Notes: a model not told the origin generated them from the sequence alone. Counted from the first letter of the stretch, positions 9,113 through 18,611 are shown. The stretch is DNA of 64,000 nucleotides from Acidimicrobiales bacterium (GCA_041394185.1 JAWKIQ010000005.1:62001-126000), one strand, 5' to 3'. Numbers and translations: made by a program.

Positions 9113-9550
9113 TCAAGCCTCCACCATGGCCTCTGGGTCGGCGATCTCGAAGCCGAGCAGCTCGAGCTTTGAGGCCAACATCGCTGCGTCGAACGGCTTC
9201 ATCAGATAGTCGTCGGCGCCCGCCTCGAGCGCCTCTCCCATGCGATCGGGCGCTGTCTCCGACGACACCATCAGCACCGGCACGTCGGCGAATCGGCGAT
9301 CTTCACGGATGCGCCGGATGAGCTCTACCCCGCTCATCGTCGGCATCGTCCAGTCCACTAGCAACAGACTGACGGCGCCAAGCGAGTCGAGCAGGTCCAT
9401 GGCCGCGAAACCGTCGCCGGCCTCCAATGCCCGGAACCCACAGCGGTTGAGGCTGCGGGCCAACAGCAAGCGCATCGCCCGCGAGTCGTCGACCACGAGC
9501 GCAACGCCAGGATCGAGTCTGGTCTGAGGCTCTTCGAACCACGGGCTCAT
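9113..9550 (-). CDS. cheY: CheY-like response regulator (second)
   Basis: A 145-residue single receiver domain with an extra N-terminal ~15 residues. It contains ALVVDDSRAMRLLL (acidic pair), LLLVDWTMPTMSG (phospho-acceptor Asp), LMVSSET (switch Ser) and YLMKPFD (Lys). It overlaps cheW by 4 bp (ATGA) and sits between cheW and cheR. The operon thus encodes two CheY proteins; one may be the output regulator and the other a phosphate sink. Which is which cannot be told from the sequence. Confidence 0.9.
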   Translation of the reverse strand: MSPWFEEPQTRLDPGVALVVDDSRAMRLLLARSLNRCGFRALEAGDGFAAMDLLDSLGAVSLLLVDWTMPTMSGVELIRRIREDRRFADVPVLMVSSETAPDRMGEALEAGADDYLMKPFDAAMLASKLELLGFEIADPEAMVEA

Positions 9551-10017
9551 AGGGTTGCTCCGATCCGTAGAACGGCATCGATATCGAGCGCCAACAGCAG
9601 TGCGCCCTCAAGCTTGTATGCGCCCGAGATCAGCTCTCGCACCTGGACCGTGGCGGTCTCGGGCGGGGGTTCGAACGTGGAAGGGTCGACGTCGATCACG
9701 TCGTCGATCGCGTCGACCAGCAGGCTTATCGACTCGCCCATGTGGCGGACAACGAGGTGTGCGCCGCCTTGCTCAGAACCGTCGCCGGCCAATTCCAGGC
9801 GACGCTTCAGGTCGATCGTCGTTGTGATCTGACCGCGAAGATTCAAAAGCCCACGCACGGCTGCATGAGCGAGGGGAACCGTCGTGATACCGCGGTTGCG
9901 CAGTACCTCTTGCACGTCGTCCACCTGAACGCCCAGCCACAGATCGGCCACCCTGAACGTGCACATGCGCCTGGCTTGTGACGCCACGCCGGCCGCGGCT
10001 TCGAGGGTCGTATCCAT
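9547..10017 (-). CDS. cheW: Chemotaxis coupling protein CheW
   Basis: A 156-residue SH3-like CheW domain that links CheA to chemoreceptors. Typical segments are visible: CTFRVADLWLGVQVDDVQEV, then VPLAHAAVRGLLNLRGQI, then LLVDAIDDVIDV. The ATG at 10017 shares one base with the cheA stop (TGATG), so translation is coupled; the frame is open further upstream but that part lies inside cheA. A long C-terminal tail is absent. Confidence 0.93.
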   Translation of the reverse strand: MDTTLEAAAGVASQARRMCTFRVADLWLGVQVDDVQEVLRNRGITTVPLAHAAVRGLLNLRGQITTTIDLKRRLELAGDGSEQGGAHLVVRHMGESISLLVDAIDDVIDVDPSTFEPPPETATVQVRELISGAYKLEGALLLALDIDAVLRIGATL

Positions 10018-12254
10018 CACCAGCCTCCTCCGGTCGCAGCCATCGGCATCGACCGCGAGACCAATTCGGCAACATCGAGTTGTTCGGTGACGCGGCCGTC
10101 GATGACATCCATCCCGTCGTGCTCGCCGAAGGTGGCACGCGAGACGATGTCGAGGATTCCGCACACCACCAGTCCGACTTCGCGACCGTGATGGCGATAG
10201 ACGACCACCTCGATCTGCGACTCACCACGCATTCGCCAGTCGGCCATGCCGAGCGCGGTGCCGACGTCGATGATGTCCAGAAGCTCGCCCCGGTACTGCA
10301 CGACGTCCTGGTAACCGACCTGCTCGACCTGGTGTGAGCCGAAGCGCTCGAGCCGTGCAACATCGGACAACGAGATCGCGACGCGACGGTCTTCGCCCAC
10401 GTCCAACAACAACAGTGTCTCGCCCTGGCCCGACGCCTGCGTCTGCGACGAATCGGCATTGTCGGCCGTGCCCGAACGTGTGGCGACATCGGGTTCGATC
10501 TCGCGGGTGATCACATGGGCGGCCTGGGCCAGACCCATGACGTCAATGATCATGGCGATGCTTCCATCGCCCAGAATCGTTGCTCCCGAATAGTGAGGGA
10601 TGTCCTGCAGCAGTCGCCCTAGCGGCTTTACGACGATCTCCTGGGTCTCGCTGATCTCGTCGACCACCAGACCGAACTCGTGCTCGTCGGCCTGCAGGAC
10701 GACGATGTTGGTAACACCCTGTTCGGCCAGCGGTGGCAGCCCCAGCTGTTCGCGCAGATGCACGATCGGCAGGAGGCGATCTCGCAGGCGATACACGGGC
10801 GAGCCATGCACCGACTCGATCCGCCCCGATCTGCTCGAGCCGTCGAGGCGAACCAGCTCGATCAGGCTCAGCTGTGGGATGACGAAACAGTTGCCGGCGC
10901 AGCCGATCGCCAACGCCGGCACTATGGCCAGGGTCAGCGGAATCTTGAACCTGAATGCGGTTCCCTGGCCGGTCCTGGTGCGAACCTCGACCGAGCCGCC
11001 GATCTTCTCGATGCTGGTCTTGACCACGTCCATGCCCACGCCGCGACCAGACACGTTCGACACTGTCTTGGCCGTCGAGAACCCCGGCAGAAAGATCAGG
11101 TTGGCGACCTCGTTGTCGCTGAGCATCGCAGCCCGTTCGGCATCGACCAACCCGCGTTCGGTCGCCACCGCCCTGACCCGGTCCAGGTTCACGCCGCCGC
11201 CATCGTCGCTGACCTCGATGTTGACCTGGCCACCTTCGTGCCATGCCCTCATCGTCAGCACGCCCTCGGCCGACTTACCGGCGGCCAAACGGGTTTCCGG
11301 CGCCTCGATGCCGTGATCGACGGTATTTCTGATCACATGAACCATCGGGTCGCTGAGGGCCTCGATGATCGTCTTGTCCAGCTCTGTACCCTCGCCGATC
11401 ATCTCGACCTTGACCTGCTTGCCGAGTTGCTTCGACAGGTCCCGGACGATGCGTGGGAGCTTGCGCCACACAGCGCTGATCGGCTGCATGCGGGTCTTCA
11501 TCACGCCTTCTTGCAGCTCGCTGGTGATCAGGTTCAGCCGCTGGGCTGCGCCGTCGGACTGAGCGCCTTCACCGGCGTCGTCGTTGGCGAGAATCTGGTT
11601 GCGCACCAACACCAACTCGCCCACCAGGTTCATGAGCTGGTCCAGTAGTGCGACGTCGACCCTCAGGGTCGCCCCACCACCCGAGCGGACCTGGGTCGCA
11701 GCCGCGCTCTCGACCTGCTCGATGTCGGCCTTGCCTTGGTCGGACAAGATCTGGCCGATCGGCCGCTGGTCACCCAGCTGTTGTTCGGTGGCGGCGATTT
11801 CGACGTCGGTTCGGTCGGCCGCTCCGGCCTCGACCAACACGTCGCCGATGCGGGGCCGGGTCAGCACCTGATGGATCGCATCTGTCAGATCGTCGATGGC
11901 GAGGGTGTCATCCGACTCGGTCTGTTCGATGATCACGAACGCCGAACGCACTCGGTCGATCAGCTTCAGCAGCACGTCGATCGAGTCCGCACCGAGTTCG
12001 TGTTGGCCATCGCGTGCTGCGGTCAGGAGATTCTCGCCCGCGTGGCTCAGCTGCTCGAGTTGCCCGAACCCGAAGAACCCACAGGTGCCCTTCACCGTGT
12101 GGACGCTGCGAAAGACCCGCTCGATGGCCGAAGCATCAGCCGCGCCCCGCTCCAGGGCCAGCACGTCGTCGTCGATGGCGTCGAGCGCCTCTCTCGACTC
12201 GCTCAAGAAGTCGGCGACTATCTCATCCATCTCACCGGCACCACCAGAAACCAC
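10017..12254 (-). CDS. cheA: Chemotaxis histidine kinase CheA with duplicated CheW-like domain
   Basis: A 745-residue hybrid sensor kinase. The order is Hpt/P1 (about 1-110, phospho-His52 in VHTVKGTCGF), a short linker where the P2 region would be, the P3 dimerisation helices (LLDQLMNLVGELVLVRNQI), the HATPase domain (HVIRNTVDHGIE, then VSDDGGGV and GRGVGMDVVK), a CheW-like P5 domain (about 460-600), and a second CheW-like domain (about 600-740; LLLLDVGEDRRVAISL, then GLVVCGILDIV). The second domain is unusual for a classical CheA. The start is a GTG; an ATG 8 codons downstream (MDEIVADF) is also plausible. It is the first clear che gene, 12 bp after an unknown gene. Confidence 0.95.
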   Translation of the reverse strand: MVSGGAGEMDEIVADFLSESREALDAIDDDVLALERGAADASAIERVFRSVHTVKGTCGFFGFGQLEQLSHAGENLLTAARDGQHELGADSIDVLLKLIDRVRSAFVIIEQTESDDTLAIDDLTDAIHQVLTRPRIGDVLVEAGAADRTDVEIAATEQQLGDQRPIGQILSDQGKADIEQVESAAATQVRSGGGATLRVDVALLDQLMNLVGELVLVRNQILANDDAGEGAQSDGAAQRLNLITSELQEGVMKTRMQPISAVWRKLPRIVRDLSKQLGKQVKVEMIGEGTELDKTIIEALSDPMVHVIRNTVDHGIEAPETRLAAGKSAEGVLTMRAWHEGGQVNIEVSDDGGGVNLDRVRAVATERGLVDAERAAMLSDNEVANLIFLPGFSTAKTVSNVSGRGVGMDVVKTSIEKIGGSVEVRTRTGQGTAFRFKIPLTLAIVPALAIGCAGNCFVIPQLSLIELVRLDGSSRSGRIESVHGSPVYRLRDRLLPIVHLREQLGLPPLAEQGVTNIVVLQADEHEFGLVVDEISETQEIVVKPLGRLLQDIPHYSGATILGDGSIAMIIDVMGLAQAAHVITREIEPDVATRSGTADNADSSQTQASGQGETLLLLDVGEDRRVAISLSDVARLERFGSHQVEQVGYQDVVQYRGELLDIIDVGTALGMADWRMRGESQIEVVVYRHHGREVGLVVCGILDIVSRATFGEHDGMDVIDGRVTEQLDVAELVSRSMPMAATGGGW

Positions 12255-12266
12255 ACGCCAACACCA

Positions 12267-12878
12267 TCACCGTCGATCCTCATGGTCGACGCTGGTACCG
12301 GTCGCATAAGCAGCTGCTCGTGGTGCTGCGAGCCGGTCGACGAAATTGCGGCGCACGTGCTCGTAGTACAGCTCGTCTGGCATCGCCGTGGCATAGACGT
12401 CGCTGCTGGCCGCTATCTGCTGGTTCCAGTCCAGCAGCCCGCAGACCTTCGCAAGCCACTCCGACAACCACAACGGGTCGGTGCCGTCCACGCAGGCCAA
12501 CTCGACCCGGCTGTCGAAGCGCGTCGAGCCCGCAGCATCGGGCCAAGCCCAGACGGTAAGGCAGGGCGAAACGGCGGTGTGGTGAACCTCGCCATTTGTG
12601 TCGGCAACCGCCACCTCGATGGGAAGGTCTCCACGAGCGTCGACCTCGACGAAGCGCCACTCGGCCACTTCGCCAGTGGTCGACGCAGCGCCCAACCTCA
12701 TCTGATGGGTGGCTCGGCCTGGCCCTCGGAGGGTGACCGCGTCGCCCAGTGACAGGGTGCCCAGGTCTATTTGATCGTCACCGGTCCAGACCAGACCGGC
12801 CAACCTCGGGCGTGCGGCGAGTGTCAACGAGCGCAGCTTCAGCACACCCGCTTTGTCGGCAGCGGACCGGCTCGGCAA
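12267..12878 (-). CDS. Protein of unknown function between EF-G2 and cheA
   Basis: A 203-residue protein that I do not recognise. It starts at TTG 12878, 15 bp after the EF-G2 stop, and ends 12 bp before cheA, so it is probably co-transcribed with both. It is soluble, with no signal peptide or membrane segment. The N-terminal half is beta-rich (LVWTGDDQIDLGTLSLGDAV), which could suit a small beta-barrel; the C-terminal third is helical with several Trp and Tyr (WLSEWLAKVCGLLDWNQQI). The weak RBS makes the start uncertain; a downstream GTG at the LKLRSL region is an alternative. Confidence 0.55.
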   Translation of the reverse strand: MPSRSAADKAGVLKLRSLTLAARPRLAGLVWTGDDQIDLGTLSLGDAVTLRGPGRATHQMRLGAASTTGEVAEWRFVEVDARGDLPIEVAVADTNGEVHHTAVSPCLTVWAWPDAAGSTRFDSRVELACVDGTDPLWLSEWLAKVCGLLDWNQQIAASSDVYATAMPDELYYEHVRRNFVDRLAAPRAAAYATGTSVDHEDRR

Positions 12879-12893
12879 AGGAGCCGGCAGTGA

Positions 12894-14927
12894 TCACTGC
12901 GTGGCGGCTCGGCTGATCAGTGCTTCGGCCACGGGCTGGTAGCCGTGGTGCGTCATCGAGAAGGCTCCGGTGCCGCCGGTCATCGACCGGAGGTCGATCG
13001 CGTAGCGCTGCACCTCCGCGGTGGGCACCACGGCCTGGATCGAAACCATGTCGCCGTCGGGTACAGAACCCATCACCTGTCCTCGCCGCGAGTTCAGGTC
13101 GCCGAGCACCTCGCCCTGGTGTTCGCTGGGCACGTCCACCGTCAGCTCGCTGACCGGTTCCAGCACGACGGTCCCGACCGAGTCGATCGCTGCTCGCAAC
13201 GCCAACGACCCGGCCATCTTGAACGACATCTCCGAAGAGTCGACCGAGTGGTACTTGCCGTCGACACAAACGGCTGCGATGTCGACAAGGGGGAAGCCGT
13301 GCTTGCCGCCGCGCCCCATGGCCTCTTCGATGCCGGCGCCGACCGCCGGAATCAGGTTCTTCGGGATCGCCCCGCCGTGGACTTCGCTCTCGAACACGAA
13401 CCCTGCGCCGCGCTCGAGCGGAGCGAATCGCACGTTTGCCACACCGAACTGGCCGTGGCCGCCGCTCTGTTTCTTGAACTTGCCCTCGACCTCGACGGAA
13501 CCGGCAAGCGTCTCGCGGTAGGCGACGCTGGTGGGTTCGGTCAGGACCTCCACACCCGCACGCTCGATACGGTCGATGGCCACCTGGATGTGGGTCTCGC
13601 CCGCACCCGACAAGGTCGTCTGCCTGGTGGTCGGATCGAACCCGGTGGCCAGGGTGGGGTCTTCGGATTCGAGACGCTTCAGCATCGACGCCAGCCGGTC
13701 CTCGTTCGACGGCTGCGCAGCCCTGATCACCACGCTGTAAACGGGGGTCGGAAGTGCAGGCATCGGAGCGATCACAGCCTGCCCGGCGGCCAGAGTGTCG
13801 CCGGTTGCGGTGTCGTCGAGCTTGGCGAAGGCGGCGACCTGCCCGGCCGAAACCGACGGGACCGAGCGATGATCCGCACCGTTCAGCACCACCAGCTGGC
13901 GGATCCTCTCGGTGCCGCCCGTGCGGGAGTTGACCAGCTCGTCGTTCAACCTGATGGTTCCCGACAGCACCCGCACAAACGACAACGTTCCCAGGAAGTC
14001 GTCGACGCGGGTCTTGAACACGAACGCAACCGCGGCCGCCGACGGATCGGCTTCGAGGGCCACAGCATCGTCGCCCGCCTCGGCCAGCACCGGTCCCAGG
14101 TCGCCAGGGGCGGGGCCCACCTTGCAGATGATGTCCAGCAGATGGTCGGCGCCGATCGGCCCGGTGGCCGAGCCGCACAACACGGGGAAAACACTGCCGG
14201 CATCGAGAGCCTCGTGCAGGAGTTGCTCGAGCTTCTCGGCCGAGGGTTCGTGGCCCTCGAGGTATTCGTTCAGCGACTCGTCGTCGAGCTCGACGACCTC
14301 CTCGACCAGGTGCTCGTGCTCTTCGTGTTCCTTTGCGACCAGGTCTTCGGGGATGGGTGCCTTGGCAGCCTTGCCGGTGTCGTACACGAACGCCTCATCG
14401 GTGATGAGGTCGGTGATGCCGTGGAAGCTCGACTCTGCGCCGATGGGGTATTCGACAGGGTCGGCGTGGGCGCCGAACGCCTCCCGGATCTCGCCGAGCG
14501 TGCGCTCGAACGACGAGCGGGCCCGGTCGAGCTTGTTCACGAACAGCATTCTGGGGATCTTCATCTGCTCGGCGTGACGCCACAGAACCCGATCCTGCGA
14601 CTGGACCCCGCTGACGCCGTCGATGACGAACACCGCCAGATCGGCGGCGCTGAGTCCCATGAGGGCGTCGCCCTTGTAGTCGGCATGACCTGGCGTGTCG
14701 AGGACGTTGACGGTGTAGCCGTTCCATTCGATCTGGGCTGTGGAGAGCGCAAGCGAGTGCCCGTGCGACTTCTCGTCGACGTCGTAGTCGCCCACGGTGC
14801 TGCCGTCCTCGACGCGTCCGAGGCGATTGATCAATCCGGCCCTCAGCAGCATTGCTTCCAGCAGGCTCGTCTTTCCGTTGCCGGAATGGCCAACCAGAAC
14901 GACGTTGCGGACCTTGTCGACACTCAT
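12894..14927 (-). CDS. fusA2: Elongation factor G-like GTPase (EF-G2/FusA2 type)
   Basis: A 677-residue translational GTPase with the EF-G domain order. The G1 motif is GHSGNGKT rather than the GHVDHGKT of canonical EF-G; G3 is DTPGHAD and G4 is NKLD. Domain IV/V segments (SGGHGQFGV, DGKYHSVDSSEMSFKMAG, LNSRRGQVMG) match actinobacterial FusA2 paralogues, whose role is still unclear and which do not replace the main EF-G. The AGGGGA box just upstream of the ATG at 14927 is a fair RBS. It is the first gene of a minus-strand run leading into the che operon. Confidence 0.85.
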   Translation of the reverse strand: MSVDKVRNVVLVGHSGNGKTSLLEAMLLRAGLINRLGRVEDGSTVGDYDVDEKSHGHSLALSTAQIEWNGYTVNVLDTPGHADYKGDALMGLSAADLAVFVIDGVSGVQSQDRVLWRHAEQMKIPRMLFVNKLDRARSSFERTLGEIREAFGAHADPVEYPIGAESSFHGITDLITDEAFVYDTGKAAKAPIPEDLVAKEHEEHEHLVEEVVELDDESLNEYLEGHEPSAEKLEQLLHEALDAGSVFPVLCGSATGPIGADHLLDIICKVGPAPGDLGPVLAEAGDDAVALEADPSAAAVAFVFKTRVDDFLGTLSFVRVLSGTIRLNDELVNSRTGGTERIRQLVVLNGADHRSVPSVSAGQVAAFAKLDDTATGDTLAAGQAVIAPMPALPTPVYSVVIRAAQPSNEDRLASMLKRLESEDPTLATGFDPTTRQTTLSGAGETHIQVAIDRIERAGVEVLTEPTSVAYRETLAGSVEVEGKFKKQSGGHGQFGVANVRFAPLERGAGFVFESEVHGGAIPKNLIPAVGAGIEEAMGRGGKHGFPLVDIAAVCVDGKYHSVDSSEMSFKMAGSLALRAAIDSVGTVVLEPVSELTVDVPSEHQGEVLGDLNSRRGQVMGSVPDGDMVSIQAVVPTAEVQRYAIDLRSMTGGTGAFSMTHHGYQPVAEALISRAATQ

Positions 14928-15022
14928 GTGTCCCCTACCTTCTCCCCGGGGGTTCGTTCACCGATTGAAACCCTCGCGGCGCCGTGTGCGAAGGGCCGAA
15001 AGACCCCTCCACCGCCCCGTGC

Positions 15023-15074
15023 CGAAGTGTCTGTCCCTGGCGCCCCTAGCGGGGCGCCGGGACAGGGCACTTGG
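15023..15074 (+). repeat. Hairpin repeat element, copy 1 (plus orientation)
   Basis: A long imperfect hairpin: stem GGCGCCCC/GGGGCGCC (15039-15046 and 15051-15058, loop TAGC), extended by TGTCCC/GGGACA and, after an internal loop, AAGTG/CACTT. Its leading 14 bases, the core and a 7-base tail recur in reverse orientation at 18638-18690, with paired changes that keep the stem. This copy lies between divergent genes, so it is not a simple terminator. REP-type palindrome is the best description. Confidence 0.7.
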
Positions 15075-15153
15075 ACCGGATCGGGGCCGCACTTGGCTCG
15101 TGAACAGCGAAAATGGCCAAAGACGAAACGAGGCTGCCACTTACTCTGACGTC

Positions 15154-16923
15154 ATGGCCAGAAGACGAGGAGCCGAGGCGGACCTTCTCGCCGAAACGAT
15201 CAGGCCCGAGCGCCTCGGCTTCCTGGTCGTGGCCGTGGTGCTGACGGCCATGCTGGCGATACGCCTGGCGCTGCCACTGATGCTGGCACGATTCGTCGAC
15301 CTGGCAATCGAGCGCGCAGATGCTTCATCGCTGGTGTCTCTGGCGTCGCTGTACGTGGTTCTGGCGCTGGTGGCCCAGGCTCTGTTGATGGTGGTCACCT
15401 GGCGCTCGGTCCATCTGTCGTGGCGCGCCGGCAACCGCCTCCGAAAACGGCTCGCCGATCACTCGGCACATCTCGACATGGCGTGGCACTCGCGACACAG
15501 CCCGGGCCTTCTGATCGAGCGGATCGACGGCGACGTCACTGCGATGGTCACGTTCTTCACCAACGTGCTGGTTCAGGTGGTCGGCAACGCCGTACTGACC
15601 GTGGCGATGCTGGTGGTGGCGTTCTCGATCGACCTGCGGGCGGGCCTGGTGCTGACCCTGACCACCGTGTCGGGCGCTTACCTGTTGTTCCGCCTCCGCT
15701 TGGCCGCCGTGCCGGCACGTGAAGCCGAACGCGAGGTCAACGCACGGCTGTACGGAGACCTCGAGGAGCGCCTCGGCGGGCTCGAGGATCTGAGGGCCAA
15801 CGGCGCGGGCGAGTACGCAGTCGGCAGGCTCATGTCGCATTCTGCAATGTCGTGGCGGGCGGCACGGCGAGCGTCGCTGCTCGGCGACGGGGCATACGCC
15901 GCCGCGGCAATCACGTTCGGCGTCGGCTCGGCTGCAACCCTGGTCGTGGGCTTCGCCCTCGAACGCAACGGCCTGGTCACCGTCGGGCAGGTTGTGGCGC
16001 TGTATCGCTACAGCGAGCTGATGCGCATGCCACTCGAGCTCATCGCGGAGCAGTTGAAGGAGTTCCAGAAAGCCTTCGCCGGGGCCCGTCGAGCCAACCA
16101 GATACTGAATACTCGCAGCGCGCTCGACGACGGCCCCCTGGGCCACGACGCTGTGGGCGAGGGCGCAGCCGAAGTCCGCTTCGACGGTGTCACCTTCGCC
16201 TACGAGTCATCTGAGGACCCGGTGTTGCGCGACCTCGACCTGGTGATTCCCGCCGGCACCCACCTGGGCGTGGTGGGGCGTTCGGGATCGGGCAAAACCA
16301 CACTCGGACGGCTGTTGCTGCGGCTGTGGGAAACGACCCGAGGGTCGGTCTCGATCGCGGGCATCGACGTGCGCCGATTCGAGAGATCGGCATTGCGTAG
16401 GCACGTTGCCGTGGTGACCCAAGACGTCGACGTGTTGCGCGCGTCGGTGCGCGACAACCTGACACTCCTGGGCTCGAGGCCGGCCGACGACGCCACCCTG
16501 GAGTCGATCCTGAACCGGGTGGGCCTCGACCGGTGGCTGGCCGCACTGCCAGACGGTCTCGACACCAAGCTCGACGGGCCCTCGGGGTTGTCGGCCGGCG
16601 AGGCTCAACTGCTGGCCTTCGCTCGCGCATTCCTGACCGACCCATCGGTTGTGCTGCTCGACGAAGCATCGAGCCGCCTCGACCCAGAGACCGAGCGCCA
16701 CATCGCCCAGGCCACCGCCGAGTTGTTGGCCGGGCGCACCGCCATCGTCATCGCCCACCGGCTCGACACGCTCGAGCACATGGACCACATCGCGGTCCTG
16801 TCCGAAGGGCGCCTGGTCGAGTGGGGTCAACGCCAAGCCTTGGCCGACGACCCGACATCGACCTATTCGCGCCTCAGGCAGATGGCAGCGGGTGGCATCG
16901 ATGTCGACGAGGCCCTCACATGA
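15154..16923 (+). CDS. ABC exporter half-transporter A (TMD-NBD fusion, catalytic site)
   Basis: The ATG at 15154 gives 589 residues, standard for an ABCB-type half transporter; the frame is open upstream but that part is intergenic. An N-terminal transmembrane domain of about six helices is followed by an ATPase domain with Walker A GRSGSGKTT (about residue 375), signature LSAGEAQ (non-canonical, normally LSGGQ) and Walker B VVLLDE with catalytic Glu504, then the H-loop AHRLD. It overlaps the next half-transporter by 4 bp. Together they form a heterodimeric exporter of an unknown substrate (lipid, peptide or drug). Confidence 0.9.
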   Translation: MARRRGAEADLLAETIRPERLGFLVVAVVLTAMLAIRLALPLMLARFVDLAIERADASSLVSLASLYVVLALVAQALLMVVTWRSVHLSWRAGNRLRKRLADHSAHLDMAWHSRHSPGLLIERIDGDVTAMVTFFTNVLVQVVGNAVLTVAMLVVAFSIDLRAGLVLTLTTVSGAYLLFRLRLAAVPAREAEREVNARLYGDLEERLGGLEDLRANGAGEYAVGRLMSHSAMSWRAARRASLLGDGAYAAAAITFGVGSAATLVVGFALERNGLVTVGQVVALYRYSELMRMPLELIAEQLKEFQKAFAGARRANQILNTRSALDDGPLGHDAVGEGAAEVRFDGVTFAYESSEDPVLRDLDLVIPAGTHLGVVGRSGSGKTTLGRLLLRLWETTRGSVSIAGIDVRRFERSALRRHVAVVTQDVDVLRASVRDNLTLLGSRPADDATLESILNRVGLDRWLAALPDGLDTKLDGPSGLSAGEAQLLAFARAFLTDPSVVLLDEASSRLDPETERHIAQATAELLAGRTAIVIAHRLDTLEHMDHIAVLSEGRLVEWGQRQALADDPTSTYSRLRQMAAGGIDVDEALT

Positions 16924-18611
16924 CGGGCACGGCCGGCAATGACGAATCACAGATCAGCACTCTCGCCTTTTGTTGGCGGATACTGCGCGCCGATCCCCTG
17001 TCGTACGCGTTCGGCTGGGTCGGATGGGTCATGTTCTTCATCGCCCCGCTGGTCACCGGCTGGCTGGTCAAACAGATAATCGACCAACTCAGTGCCGGCC
17101 TGGTGTCGGTGCCATGGGCCCTGGTTGCCGGTGTGATTGTGGTGGAGGCCGGCCGTTGGCTGTTGCTGGTGGCAGCTGCGGTGCAATGGCACGGCATGTG
17201 GGTCGGGTGGCAGACACTGCCCCGGGTCAACCTGTTCCGTTCGCTGGTGACCGGTGGCGGGCCGGTTTCCAAGCGCCTGCCCGGCTCGCCAGGCGAGGCG
17301 GTCAGCCGGTTCCGCGACGATGTACAGGACGTTGCGATGGTGCTCGACGTGTCGCTCGATGTTTCCGGAGCCGTCGTGTCCTCGCTGATCGCGGTGGTCG
17401 TCATGGCCAGCATCAGCGGTTGGGCGGCGGTGGCCGTGGCCATTCCGGTGGCGATAGCCATGGCCATCGCTACCGCGATGGGTCCCAAGCTCAAGGAGTG
17501 GCGTCAGGCCGAGCGCGGGGCCACCGCGTCGGTCACCAGCTTCATCGGAGATACCTTCGGTGCGATCCTGGCCGTAAAGACGGCCGGGGCCGAGCAGGCG
17601 GTGTCGCAGAGGTTCGGCGACCTGAACGACCGCCGTGCGTCGGTGGCGCTGCGCGACACGGTCGGCGCAGAGTTCGTGCGGTCGCTCGGCCTCGGAACCG
17701 GCGAGGTCGCTGTCGGCGCGGTGTTGATAGCCGTGGCGTCGGCGGCAACGGCCGGCGATCTCTCGGCGGGCGACCTGGCGCTGTTCGTCGGCTACGTGAC
17801 CACAATCGCAAACCTGTCCCGCTGGGCCGGCCGCGTATCCACCTATTACCGCCAAGCCGAGGTGTCGGTCGACCGTCTGGCCGAGCTGTCCCACGACCGA
17901 ACCCGGCCGCCGGTTGTCATCAAGACAGCCACCAACCTGCGTCACGGTCCCCCACCTCTGGTTCACGGACGGCCCGAGGTAGAGCCACTGGAAGTGTTGA
18001 GCGTCGACCGGCTGTCGGCAGTGCACGACGCCGAGTCGGGGCGAGTCGTGCCGCCCGTCAGCTTCGAGATCCGCACCGGCGAACTGGTTGTCGTCAGCGG
18101 GCCCGTCGGTTCGGGCAAGTCGATGCTGCTGCGAGCCGTGCTCGGCCTCGTCGAGTCGACGGGATCGGTCTACTGGAACGGCGAGGCGATAGACCCCGCG
18201 ACCTTCCTGGTGCCGCCCCGCACGGCCTATCTGCCCCAGGTTCCGCGACTGTTCAGCGAGGCACTGGCCGACACCGTCTTGCTGGGTATGCCAGACGACG
18301 AACTCGACCAGGCGCTGTGGACAGCGTGCATGGAGTCAGACGTCGCGTCGATGGGCGATGGGGTCGACACCGTCGTGGGGCCGCGCGGCATGCGTTTGTC
18401 GGGCGGACAAGCTCAACGCACCGCCGCGGCCAGGGCGCTGGTGCGCCGTCCCCAGCTGCTGATCGTCGACGACATGTCCAGCGCACTCGACGTCGAAACC
18501 GAGCTGATGTTGTGGCAGCGGTTACGCAGTACCTATCGCCCGGCGATGTTGATGGTCAGCCACCGTCCCGCGGTGGTCGAGATGGCCGACACGATTGTCG
18601 AACTCGGCTGA
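16920..18611 (+). CDS. ABC exporter half-transporter B (TMD-NBD fusion, degenerate Walker B)
   Basis: The ATG at 16920 overlaps the stop of half-transporter A (ATGA), giving 563 residues. It has transmembrane helices in the first ~300 residues and then an ATPase domain with Walker A GPVGSGKSM, canonical signature LSGGQAQ, and Walker B LLIVDD, in which the catalytic Glu is Asp518. With the non-canonical signature of partner A, both deviations fall in the same composite ATP site. This is the pattern of asymmetric heterodimeric exporters such as TM287/288, where one site is degenerate. Confidence 0.9.
   Translation: MTGTAGNDESQISTLAFCWRILRADPLSYAFGWVGWVMFFIAPLVTGWLVKQIIDQLSAGLVSVPWALVAGVIVVEAGRWLLLVAAAVQWHGMWVGWQTLPRVNLFRSLVTGGGPVSKRLPGSPGEAVSRFRDDVQDVAMVLDVSLDVSGAVVSSLIAVVVMASISGWAAVAVAIPVAIAMAIATAMGPKLKEWRQAERGATASVTSFIGDTFGAILAVKTAGAEQAVSQRFGDLNDRRASVALRDTVGAEFVRSLGLGTGEVAVGAVLIAVASAATAGDLSAGDLALFVGYVTTIANLSRWAGRVSTYYRQAEVSVDRLAELSHDRTRPPVVIKTATNLRHGPPPLVHGRPEVEPLEVLSVDRLSAVHDAESGRVVPPVSFEIRTGELVVVSGPVGSGKSMLLRAVLGLVESTGSVYWNGEAIDPATFLVPPRTAYLPQVPRLFSEALADTVLLGMPDDELDQALWTACMESDVASMGDGVDTVVGPRGMRLSGGQAQRTAAARALVRRPQLLIVDDMSSALDVETELMLWQRLRSTYRPAMLMVSHRPAVVEMADTIVELG

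Noticed and set aside
12945..15149. 734-codon plus-strand open frame opposite EF-G2
   Set aside because: Its composition (His/Arg/Gln-rich) is that of an antisense shadow; the minus strand encodes a full EF-G2.
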